Assembly: GCF_019075875.1 (NCBI RefSeq)
Contig: NZ_JAHOOZ010000001.1
Span: 5,770,001 to 5,834,000, forward strand
Direction of reading: 5' to 3'
Origin: Novosphingobium sp. G106
GTDB taxonomy: Bacteria; Pseudomonadota; Alphaproteobacteria; Sphingomonadales; Sphingomonadaceae
DNA length: 64,000 bases
This document shows positions 55,332 through 62,259 of the stretch, piece after piece. Below the pieces are notes generated by a model that made no database searches, had not been told where the DNA came from, and saw nothing but the letters and a program-made list of their open reading frames with translations. The stretch's first letter is position 1; every line of letters begins with the position of its first letter. The position numbers were made by a program, and so were the translations under genes.

Positions 55332-56045
55332 TCAGGCGGCGAAGCCGCCGTCGATCGTTTGGAAGGAGCCAGTGATGAAGCCGGCTTCCGGTCCCGCCAG
55401 GTAGGCCACCAGGCCCGCAATCTCGTCCGGCCGGCCGTGGCGCTTGATCGCCAGGAAGCTGTGCATCGTATCGGCCATCGGGCCGTCGGCCGGGTTCATG
55501 TCGGTATCGACGGGGCCGGGCTGCACGGCGTTGATCGTGATGCCGCGCGGACCGAAATCGCGCGCGAGCCCGCGAACCATGCCTTGCACCGCCGACTTCG
55601 TCAGCGCGTAGGCGGCGCCTCCGGCAAAGGGGATGCGATCGCCGTTGGTCGAACCGATCACGATGATACGCCCGCCATCGGGCATCTGGCGCGCCGCCTC
55701 GACCGCCGCGTGGTAGGGCGCGCGCACGTTGACGTCGATCATGTGGTCGATCGCGTCGGCATCGAGTTCGAGCGCATCGCCCAACACCAACGTACCAGCG
55801 TTGATCACCAGCACGTCCAGGCCGCCGCGCCCGCGCACGGTGTCGATCAGTTCCTGCCGGTTCGCCGCGTCCGAGCGGATCGCTTCTGACCCGGTCGACG
55901 CCGCCAGGTCGAGCGCGGCTTCGCGCGAGCCTGCATAAGTGAAGGCGACCTTGGCGCCATCGGCGCTGAGCCGCGAGACGATGGCAGCGCCGATGCCGCG
56001 GCTACCGCCGATGACGAGGACGTTCTTCCCTGCAAAATCGGTCAT
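55332..56045 (-). CDS. short-chain dehydrogenase/reductase
   Basis: This 237-residue classical SDR has the NAD(P) loop GGSRGIGAAI (about 12), NAGTL, a catalytic Ser in IGSTNGDR, YALTKSAVQG (Tyr and Lys) and ITINAVQPGPVDTDMN. The substrate is unknown; it is annotated in relatives as a 3-oxoacyl-ACP reductase-like protein. AAGGAG six bases before ATG 56045 fixes the start. It is divergent from a TetR gene, its probable repressor, with twin operators between. Confidence 0.9.
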   Translation of the reverse strand: MTDFAGKNVLVIGGSRGIGAAIVSRLSADGAKVAFTYAGSREAALDLAASTGSEAIRSDAANRQELIDTVRGRGGLDVLVINAGTLVLGDALELDADAIDHMIDVNVRAPYHAAVEAARQMPDGGRIIVIGSTNGDRIPFAGGAAYALTKSAVQGMVRGLARDFGPRGITINAVQPGPVDTDMNPADGPMADTMHSFLAIKRHGRPDEIAGLVAYLAGPEAGFITGSFQTIDGGFAA

Positions 56046-56065
56046 TTCATGCTCCTTGGATAATC

Positions 56066-56081
56066 TGTAATGATCGCTACA
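56066..56081. promoter_or_regulatory. TetR operator, copy 1
   Basis: TGTAATGATCGCTACA has TGTA/TACA arms and a GATC core. The same arms and core recur at 56114-56129. It lies 20 bases upstream of the SDR start. Confidence 0.6.
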
Positions 56082-56113
56082 TAAACGCATACGAAGATCG
56101 ATTCAAGGATTAA

Positions 56114-56129
56114 TGTAGTGATCGATACA
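56114..56129. promoter_or_regulatory. TetR operator, copy 2, overlapping the tetR start
   Basis: TGTAGTGATCGATACA shares TGTA-N2-GATC-N2-TACA with copy 1, 48 bases apart, and contains the GTG start (56118) of the TetR gene. Autorepression is likely. Confidence 0.6.
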
Positions 56130-56714
56130 AAAAAGGTCGAACGGCCGCGCGGACGCCCCCGGACCTTCGATGTCGAAGGCGCGCTGGGGACCGCGCAGCG
56201 GCTGTTCCATGAGCGCGGCTATGACGGCGTCAGCCTGAGCAACCTGACTGACGCGCTGGGCATCAATCCGCCCAGCTTCTACGCCGCGTTCGGCAGCAAG
56301 GCGGCGCTGTTCGACAAAGTGCTCGAACGGTACGCCGGTTCTGCCTTGCCGCTGGAGGATATTCTCCGGCCGGGCCGAAACGTGCCCGAAGCTCTGACCG
56401 AGCTGCTTACCGCGGCGGCCAGCATCTACGTGGCGAACCCGCTGGAGGCCGGCTGCCTCGTCATCGAAGCGGCCCGGTCCTCGCCCGATGCGGACGGCGC
56501 AGTCGCGGCGCGGCAATACCGCGCGGCGACGCTTCAGCGCATCAGGGACTACATAGCGCTGGAAAGACCGGCGGTGGCAGACCGCCTCGCCGACTTCGTC
56601 GACCTGACGATGTCGGGCATGTCAGCGAGCGCGCGCGAAGGCTGGTCCGAAGCGCGGATGCAGGACATGGCGGCTATGGCTTCGACGGCCATCGACGCAG
56701 CCTGGCGATCCTAG
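56118..56714 (+). CDS. TetR family transcriptional repressor
   Basis: This 198-residue protein has an N-terminal helix-turn-helix (RGRPRTFDVEGALGTAQRLFHERGYDGVSLSNLTDALGINPPSFYAAFGSKAALF, about 11-65) and a helical ligand domain. GTG 56118 is the only good start near the conserved region. It should repress the divergent SDR gene and itself through the two TGTA-N2-GATC-N2-TACA sites. Confidence 0.92.
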   Translation: MIDTKKVERPRGRPRTFDVEGALGTAQRLFHERGYDGVSLSNLTDALGINPPSFYAAFGSKAALFDKVLERYAGSALPLEDILRPGRNVPEALTELLTAAASIYVANPLEAGCLVIEAARSSPDADGAVAARQYRAATLQRIRDYIALERPAVADRLADFVDLTMSGMSASAREGWSEARMQDMAAMASTAIDAAWRS

Positions 56715-56720
56715 CCGGGC

Positions 56721-57338
56721 TTATCCGCGCAGGCTCTGCATCCGCTTGAGGTAGCGCGCCAGCACGTCGATCTCGAGGTTTACCTGGGCACCCGCGGCCA
56801 GCGCGCCGAGCGTTGTCACTTCCGAAGTGTGCGGGATGATGTTGAGCATGAAGTGACAGCTGCCGTCGGCCTGGTCGGCGACGTCGTTCACGGTCAGCGA
56901 GACGCCGTCAACCGTGATCGAGCCCTTGGGCGCGAGGTAGGGCGCCAGCGCATGCGGCGCGGCGATGGTAACGCGGTGCGAATCGCCTTGGGGAAGGACC
57001 TCGACCACCGTGCCCACCCCGTCGACGTGGCCGGTGACGATATGCCCGCCGAGCTCGTCGCCGAGCTTGAGCGCCGGCTCCAGGTTGAGCCGGCTACCCA
57101 CGTCCCAGCGGCCGGGGACGGTGCAGGCCACTGTCTCGCCCGAGATGTCGACCGCGAACCAGGCGTCACCCGCGACGCCGCCCTTGTCGACCACGGTCAG
57201 GCAGGTGCCCGAACAGGCGATCGAGGCGCCCATGGCGATCCCGGCGGGATCGAAGGGGCAGGAGATGACCGCGCGCAGGTCCCCCTGCTGGCGGGCTTCG
57301 CGGATCGTGCCGAGAGCGGTGACTATGCCGGTGAACAT
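56721..57338 (-). CDS. ribE: riboflavin synthase alpha chain
   Basis: This 205-residue protein starts MFTGIVTALGTI and consists of two lumazine-binding repeats (about 1-90 and 95-190), with the GHIVTGHVDGVGTV and KGSITVDGVSLTVNDV motifs. It converts two 6,7-dimethyl-8-ribityllumazine molecules to riboflavin in the cytoplasm. Its start lies 16 bases inside the end of ribD. Confidence 0.95.
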   Translation of the reverse strand: MFTGIVTALGTIREARQQGDLRAVISCPFDPAGIAMGASIACSGTCLTVVDKGGVAGDAWFAVDISGETVACTVPGRWDVGSRLNLEPALKLGDELGGHIVTGHVDGVGTVVEVLPQGDSHRVTIAAPHALAPYLAPKGSITVDGVSLTVNDVADQADGSCHFMLNIIPHTSEVTTLGALAAGAQVNLEIDVLARYLKRMQSLRG

Positions 57339-58297
57339 GGGAGGGCCTCGTACACTTCGAGGGTGTCGCTGCCAAGCTGGCGACGGTCGGCGAGACGCCA
57401 TTTGCCGTGTGCTTCGGCGAGCGAGCTGAGCCCGATGTCGCCGACCGTGGGCATGCCGCCGCCGATGACGATCGGCGCGCGGTAGAGTAGCAGTCGGTCG
57501 ACCAGCCCGGCAGCGAGGAAGGCGGTGGCGGTCTGCGCCCCCCCTTCGACGAAGAGGTACTGCACACCCATGTCCGAAACGGCTTCGGGCGAGGGCAGGG
57601 CGCACCAACCGTCGGGCGCTTCACCACGCGTCAGCACCCAGCGTTCGGGGCTGCGGTCTCCGAGCCCCGGCAGCCGCACGTCGAGCCGCGGCGTATCGGC
57701 GCGCAGTGTGCCGCCGCCGACGAGGATCGCATCGGCGCGCGCGCGCATCGCATGGGTGTGGGCGCGCGCCGCATCGCCGGTGATCCACTGGCTCTGGCCG
57801 TTCGCCAGTGCGATGCAGCCGTCGAGCGAGGTGGCCAGCTTCAGCGTCACGTGCGGGCGTTTCCGGGTGCGCTGCGACAGGTATCCGGCAAGGCTCAAGT
57901 CGACTTGAGGTATTGCCAGAAGCTCGCTGACGATACCCGCGGCACGCATCTTGGCGAGGCCTTCGCCGGCCGTCCGCGGGTCCGGGTCCTGGGCGCCGAC
58001 GACGACTCGGGCGAGCCCCGAAGCGGCGACCAGCGCGGCGCAGGCGGGGCCGCGCGGGCTCTCGTGAGCGCAGGGTTCGAGCGTCACGTAAAGCGTTGCA
58101 CCCTTGGCCGCCGCGCCGGCCGTTGCGAGCGCCATCGCTTCGGCATGGGGCCGGCCGCCAGGTTGGGTCCAGCCGCGGCCGACCACGCGTCCGTCATTGA
58201 CGATCACCGCGCCGACGGCGGGATTGGGCCGGCTCAGCGGCAGGCCACGCGCCGCCACGCTCGCGGCCGCAGCCAGCCAGCGCGCGTCGTCGCTCAC
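57323..58297 (-). CDS. ribD: bifunctional riboflavin deaminase/reductase RibD
   Basis: This 324-residue enzyme has an N-terminal zinc deaminase domain (HAEAMAL, about 51; EPCAHESPRGPAC, about 73-86) and a C-terminal reductase domain (RPHVTLKLATSLDGCIAL, LVGGGTLRADTPRLDVR, LFVEGGAQTATAFL). It carries out the second and third steps of riboflavin synthesis from GTP. It overlaps ribE downstream and the membrane protein gene upstream, so the three are co-transcribed. Confidence 0.95.
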   Translation of the reverse strand: MSDDARWLAAAASVAARGLPLSRPNPAVGAVIVNDGRVVGRGWTQPGGRPHAEAMALATAGAAAKGATLYVTLEPCAHESPRGPACAALVAASGLARVVVGAQDPDPRTAGEGLAKMRAAGIVSELLAIPQVDLSLAGYLSQRTRKRPHVTLKLATSLDGCIALANGQSQWITGDAARAHTHAMRARADAILVGGGTLRADTPRLDVRLPGLGDRSPERWVLTRGEAPDGWCALPSPEAVSDMGVQYLFVEGGAQTATAFLAAGLVDRLLLYRAPIVIGGGMPTVGDIGLSSLAEAHGKWRLADRRQLGSDTLEVYEALPCSPA

Positions 58298-58761
58298 TTG
58301 GCCGGACTATCCTTGGTCGGTGCCTGCGGTTGAACCGCCGCCTTCTCGCGCGCCGCCTCCGCTGCCTGGTCGGCCTTGGCCTTCTTGGCGATGGCGTCGA
58401 CGTCCATGCCGGTGGCGCGGCCGAGCGCCATGTACATCTGCTTCACGTCTTCCTCGCGCCTGGCCTGTTCGGCGGCGAGGCGTTCCTTGCGCTTCTGGTT
58501 GGCGATGTTCGAAGCGATGATCTCGTCCTCGGTGCGGTGCGGGTCCCAGACGGTGATGTAGGTGATCTCGGGCGGCTTCGGCTTCCCGCGCCCACCTTCG
58601 TTCCACATCACCGAGAACACCGCGACAGTGCAGATGGCGGCGGCGACGCCGATGCGCCAGCGGTTGTCGCCGGCCTGGCGGACGACTTCCATGAAGTCCT
58701 CGACCATGCCGCGTGGGCTGCTGACGTTGCGCAGGAAACTACGGGAGCGAATGAGGGCCAT
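58294..58761 (-). CDS. conserved single-helix membrane protein
   Basis: This 155-residue protein has one membrane helix (about 34-53). A soluble part follows with PPEITYITVWDPHRTEDEIIASNIANQK, then a charged helical region (KRKERLAAEQARREEDVKQMYMALG) and an Ala/Lys/Pro-rich tail. No function is known. It overlaps ribD by four bases. Confidence 0.8.
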   Translation of the reverse strand: MALIRSRSFLRNVSSPRGMVEDFMEVVRQAGDNRWRIGVAAAICTVAVFSVMWNEGGRGKPKPPEITYITVWDPHRTEDEIIASNIANQKRKERLAAEQARREEDVKQMYMALGRATGMDVDAIAKKAKADQAAEAAREKAAVQPQAPTKDSPAK

Positions 58762-58793
58762 CGCCGCTAGATAGGCGAGCTTGGCCGCTTTCG

Positions 58794-59519
58794 CTAGCCG
58801 AAGGACGAATAGAGCCCGCGGCCTTCGCGTTTCAGCCAGGCGTTCGCCTGGTCAAGGTTGCCTTCGAACAGTTCGCCCAGCAACGAGTGGAACCGCGGGC
58901 TGTGGTCGAAATGGACGAGATGCGCGACTTCGTGCGCGACGACCGAGCGGCGTACGAAGTCCGGCGCCATCACCAGCCTCCAGTTGATCCGGATCGCCCC
59001 GTCGGGCCCGCAGGAGCCCCAGCGGCGGCGTGCATTGGACAGCGCCAGCTTGGGCGCGGCGCGGCCGGCGCGCGCGCAGTAGAAGGTCAGGTCATCGGCC
59101 AGCAGCGCGCGCGCCTCGGCCTCGAGCCAGCGCTTGAGCCGCGCCTGTAGCGATTCGACCGGACCGCCGATGCGGATCGCGCCGTTGGCGAGTTCGGGCT
59201 TGCGACGGCCTTGCAGCGTGTGGTCGATCCGCAGTGTCTCGCCGCGATAGCGTATGACGCCGCCCGCCTCGGGCACCTGGGCCTTGGGCATGGCGGCGAT
59301 CTGCTCGGCGAGCCAGTCGCGGCGCGAGCGGGCGAAGGCCAGGGCCTCGGCGGTGCGGCCCCAGCGCGGCAGCGAAAGACGCACCTCGCTGCCGTCCGGC
59401 GCGACGCGCATGGTCATGCGGCGCGCATTGCTCAGCCGGCGGATGACGATCGGCAGGACATGTCCGTCGATCTCGATGACCGGCACCTCGCGCGGGTTGC
59501 GCTTGAGCCAGTCAATCAT
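58794..59519 (-). CDS. YgjP-like (SprT/M48-type) metallopeptidase
   Basis: This 241-residue protein has zinc-binding VVAHEVAHLVHFDHSPRFH (HExxH about 195, third His downstream) and the YgjP signature LSNARRRWGSCGPDGAIRINWRLVMAP. It has no signal peptide, so it is probably cytoplasmic. Its start overlaps the end of the YcgN gene by eight bases. Confidence 0.9.
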   Translation of the reverse strand: MIDWLKRNPREVPVIEIDGHVLPIVIRRLSNARRMTMRVAPDGSEVRLSLPRWGRTAEALAFARSRRDWLAEQIAAMPKAQVPEAGGVIRYRGETLRIDHTLQGRRKPELANGAIRIGGPVESLQARLKRWLEAEARALLADDLTFYCARAGRAAPKLALSNARRRWGSCGPDGAIRINWRLVMAPDFVRRSVVAHEVAHLVHFDHSPRFHSLLGELFEGNLDQANAWLKREGRGLYSSFG

Positions 59520-59976
59520 CCCGGTCCTCGGCATCGTAGTCTTCCGAGGGCCAGACGATGTGGTGTTCGAGCGGACCGGCGACGTCCTCGCTGACCGCCT
59601 TGCCGACGACCGAGGCACCCGCGCGGTGGACGGCGTCGCGGTCGCCGCTGATCAGATAGTGCCAGGCGGGCAGCGGCTCGTCGGCCGCGCGCAGGCGATA
59701 GGCGCAGGTGTCGGGCAGCCATTCGAGCGTGCCGGCGAGGCGCGGGGTCAGCCGCAGGCAATCGGGCACGAAGGCGCGGCGGTGCTTGTAGTCCTTACAC
59801 TGCGCGGACTTGAGGTCGAGCAGCTTGCAGGCGACGTTGGTGGGGTAGACGTCGCCGGTGTCCTCGTCCTCGACCTTGTGCAGGCAGCATTTGCCGCAGC
59901 CGTCGCAGAGCGCTTCCCATTCGGCGCGCGACAGGGAAGCGAGCGGGCGCTCCCAGAACTTGTCTACTTCACCCAT
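59512..59976 (-). CDS. YcgN family cysteine-cluster protein (UPF0260)
   Basis: This 154-residue protein contains CDGCGKCCLHKVED near residue 24, then CKLLDLKSAQCKDY and DTCAYRLRAADEPLPAWHYLISGD, which together are the UPF0260/YcgN pattern. The cysteines suggest metal or iron-sulfur binding; the role is unknown. It overlaps the SCO gene start-to-stop by 13 bases. Confidence 0.93.
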   Translation of the reverse strand: MGEVDKFWERPLASLSRAEWEALCDGCGKCCLHKVEDEDTGDVYPTNVACKLLDLKSAQCKDYKHRRAFVPDCLRLTPRLAGTLEWLPDTCAYRLRAADEPLPAWHYLISGDRDAVHRAGASVVGKAVSEDVAGPLEHHIVWPSEDYDAEDRDD

Positions 59977-60578
59977 TTCGCCAGTTCCGCCGCAACGTCC
60001 TGCGGCGTCTTGTCGACGGGCAGCATGGCGATCGGCTCGCCCTTGGGGCCCATCAGGTAGGCGATGCGGCTGTGGTCCATCAGGTAGCCGCCGGGGGTCT
60101 CGTTGCCCTTGGCGTGATAGATCGCGAAGCTCTTGGCCGCGGCATCGATCTGCGCCTGAGTACCGGTCAGGCCCAGGAGCTGCGGCGAGAAGGCCGCGGC
60201 GAACTCGCCGACCACCTTAGGCGTGTCGCGCGCCGGGTCGATCGTGATGAAGATCGGCTGGACCTTCTTCGCCGGCCCGGGCGAAGCTTTCTCGAACAGT
60301 GCATAGCCCTGCATCATCTTCTGCACGTCCATCGGACAGGCATCGGGGCAGAAGGAGTAACCGAAATAGACGATCCGATAGCGGCCGGCGAAATCGTCCC
60401 AGCGGACCGGACGGTTCGCTTTGTCGACCAGGGTGAATGGCCCGCCGATCGCGGCGCCTTCGAGCGGCGGGCGTTCGGCGGCCGGCTGGTTCGCGGGGCC
60501 GCCGCAGGCGACGAGCAGCAGGGGCAGGAAAAGTGAGTTCAGAACACGAAAAGGGTTGGTCATGGCGCGGCGGTTCAT
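59964..60578 (-). CDS. SCO1/SenC family lipoprotein
   Basis: This 204-residue protein has a lipobox (LLLVAC, about 25) and a thioredoxin-like SCO domain with the copper-binding YFGYSFCPDACPMDV (CxxxC, about 76-80), ITIDPARDTP and the distal His in YLMDHSRIAYL. SCO proteins deliver copper to the CuA site of cytochrome oxidase or act as thiol-disulfide proteins in the periplasm. An ATG five codons downstream (60563) is an alternative start. Confidence 0.93.
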   Translation of the reverse strand: MNRRAMTNPFRVLNSLFLPLLLVACGGPANQPAAERPPLEGAAIGGPFTLVDKANRPVRWDDFAGRYRIVYFGYSFCPDACPMDVQKMMQGYALFEKASPGPAKKVQPIFITIDPARDTPKVVGEFAAAFSPQLLGLTGTQAQIDAAAKSFAIYHAKGNETPGGYLMDHSRIAYLMGPKGEPIAMLPVDKTPQDVAAELAKWVK

Positions 60579-60659
60579 GCTCTGCTAAACCGCGCTTCGC
60601 AAGGAGGAGTTGCCGCAAGCCTGTGGGCTTGAAGGCGACGCTCAACAGGAGGTACTCGG

Positions 60660-61295
60660 GTGATCAAGGCAGGCAAGTGGCGGACCGGGGTGCTGCGCAT
60701 CCTCGTTACGCTGCTGGCGGGGGCGGTTCTGACCGCGAGCCCCGCGCAGGCGCAATTTTCGGCGGGATGGAAGTTTCTCGAAGCGGTTCGCAAGAAGGAC
60801 GGCACCAAGGTCGAGGAAGCGCTGAACGAGCCGGGATCGACTATCGTCAACACCCGCGACGTGACCACCGGACGGACCGCGCTGCACATCGTTACCGAGC
60901 GCCGCGACTTGACCTGGATGTCCTTCCTGATCGGTCGGGGCGCCAATGTGAACCTGCGCGATGCCCAGGGCGTGACGCCGCTGCAACTCGCTTCCAACCT
61001 CGGCTTCATCGAGGGCATCGAACTGCTGGTTGAGAGCAAGGCGCGGATCGACGATCCCAACGACGCCGGCGAGACGCCGCTGATCTCGGCGGTGCACCGA
61101 CGCAATACCGAGATGGCGCGTATCCTGCTCAAGGCCGGCGCCGATCCCGACCGCAAGGACAATTCTGGACGCTCGGCGCGCGACTATGCCACGCTCGACG
61201 GGGCAGCCGGGGGCATGCTCGCCGAGATCCAGGCCAGTGCCAAGCCGGCGAGCCAGCGGCCCGGCAGCGGGCGCGTCTATGGGCCTTCGTTCTGA
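60660..61295 (+). CDS. secreted ankyrin repeat protein
   Basis: This 211-residue protein has a signal peptide (about 1-32, ending PAQAQ) and about four ankyrin repeats (about 68-165), with TGRTALHIVTERRD, QGVTPLQLASNLGF and AGETPLISAVHRRN. GTG 60660 is preceded by AGGAGG. It is probably a periplasmic protein-binding factor; its partner is unknown. Confidence 0.9.
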   Translation: MIKAGKWRTGVLRILVTLLAGAVLTASPAQAQFSAGWKFLEAVRKKDGTKVEEALNEPGSTIVNTRDVTTGRTALHIVTERRDLTWMSFLIGRGANVNLRDAQGVTPLQLASNLGFIEGIELLVESKARIDDPNDAGETPLISAVHRRNTEMARILLKAGADPDRKDNSGRSARDYATLDGAAGGMLAEIQASAKPASQRPGSGRVYGPSF

Positions 61296-61299
61296 CGCC

Positions 61300-61959
61300 A
61301 TGACCGCTACCGACGATCTAACCGTCGAGGAGCTTCGGCTCGAACTCGCCCCGCGGATTGCCGCGGCGGCGGTGTTCGATGGCTGGAGCGCCGAGGCGGT
61401 TGCCGCCGCTGCTGCCGAAACTGGCGTCGATCCGCATGTCGCCGCCTATGCCTTTTCCGGCGGGGCGATGGACATGATCGGTGCCTGGATCGGCCATGTC
61501 GACGCCGCGATGGAACGTGAGCTGCCCGCGGAAACGCTAGCGGCGATGCCAGTGCACAAGCGCGTGCGCCGTCTGCTGCAGTTCCGTCTGGGCGCGATTA
61601 CCGGGCAGGAGGAAGCGCTGCGCCGCGCACTGGCGATCATGGCCATGCCGCAGAATGCGCGCCGATCGCTGCGGCTCGGCTGGGAAAGCGCCGACGCCAT
61701 GTGGCGGCTCGCTGGCGATACGGCGACCGACTATAACCACTATACCAAGCGCGCGATCCTGGCCGGGGTCTATGTCGCGACGCTGGCGATCTTCGTCGAC
61801 GACAAGAGCGAGGACAAGGCCGACACTTTCGCCTTCCTCGATCGCCGGCTCGCCGGGGTGGGGCGCTTCGAAAAGGCCAAGGCGCAGCTCATGGGCAATG
61901 GCGAGGAGCGGCCCAGCCTGGTGCGCTTCCTCGGGCGGCTGCGCTACCCGGCGCGCTAG
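61300..61959 (+). CDS. COQ9 family protein (ubiquinone biosynthesis)
   Basis: This 219-residue helical protein has TetR-like N-terminal helices (LRLELAPRIAAAAVFDGWSAEAV) and the COQ9 region with VRRLLQFRL and SADAMWRLAGDTATDYNHYTKRAIL. COQ9 proteins bind lipids and present ubiquinone intermediates to the hydroxylases. It starts four bases after the ankyrin gene. Confidence 0.92.
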   Translation: MTATDDLTVEELRLELAPRIAAAAVFDGWSAEAVAAAAAETGVDPHVAAYAFSGGAMDMIGAWIGHVDAAMERELPAETLAAMPVHKRVRRLLQFRLGAITGQEEALRRALAIMAMPQNARRSLRLGWESADAMWRLAGDTATDYNHYTKRAILAGVYVATLAIFVDDKSEDKADTFAFLDRRLAGVGRFEKAKAQLMGNGEERPSLVRFLGRLRYPAR

Positions 61960-62018
61960 GCGCCAGTTTCTATTGCGAACCAGTTGCAAATACCCCGGCA
62001 ATCTGGCAGCGGTGGGCG

Positions 62019-62258
62019 ATGACGCTTGATCTACTTCCCATCGGGCAGCGCGCGCGCATCGTCGCGGTCGACTGGTCGCTGCTCGTCGACGAGGAAGCGC
62101 AGCGTCTGCGCGCGCTCGGCATCGACGAGGGCGCGCGGATCGCCGTCTCGCACCGCGGCGTGTTCGGTGGCCGCGACCCGATCTCGATCATGATCGGCCG
62201 CATGACCGTGGCGCTTCGCCGGGTGCACGCCCAGGCGATGCAGGTCGAGGCGATCTGA
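62019..62258 (+). CDS. feoA: FeoA ferrous iron transport protein
   Basis: This 79-residue SH3-like protein has QRARIVAVDW ... RLRALGIDEGARIAVSHRGVFGGRDPISIMIG ... ALRRVHAQAMQVE, the FeoA fold. It assists the FeoB transporter at the cytoplasmic face. It ends one base before the feoB start. Confidence 0.92.
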   Translation: MTLDLLPIGQRARIVAVDWSLLVDEEAQRLRALGIDEGARIAVSHRGVFGGRDPISIMIGRMTVALRRVHAQAMQVEAI

Positions 62259-62259
62259 A

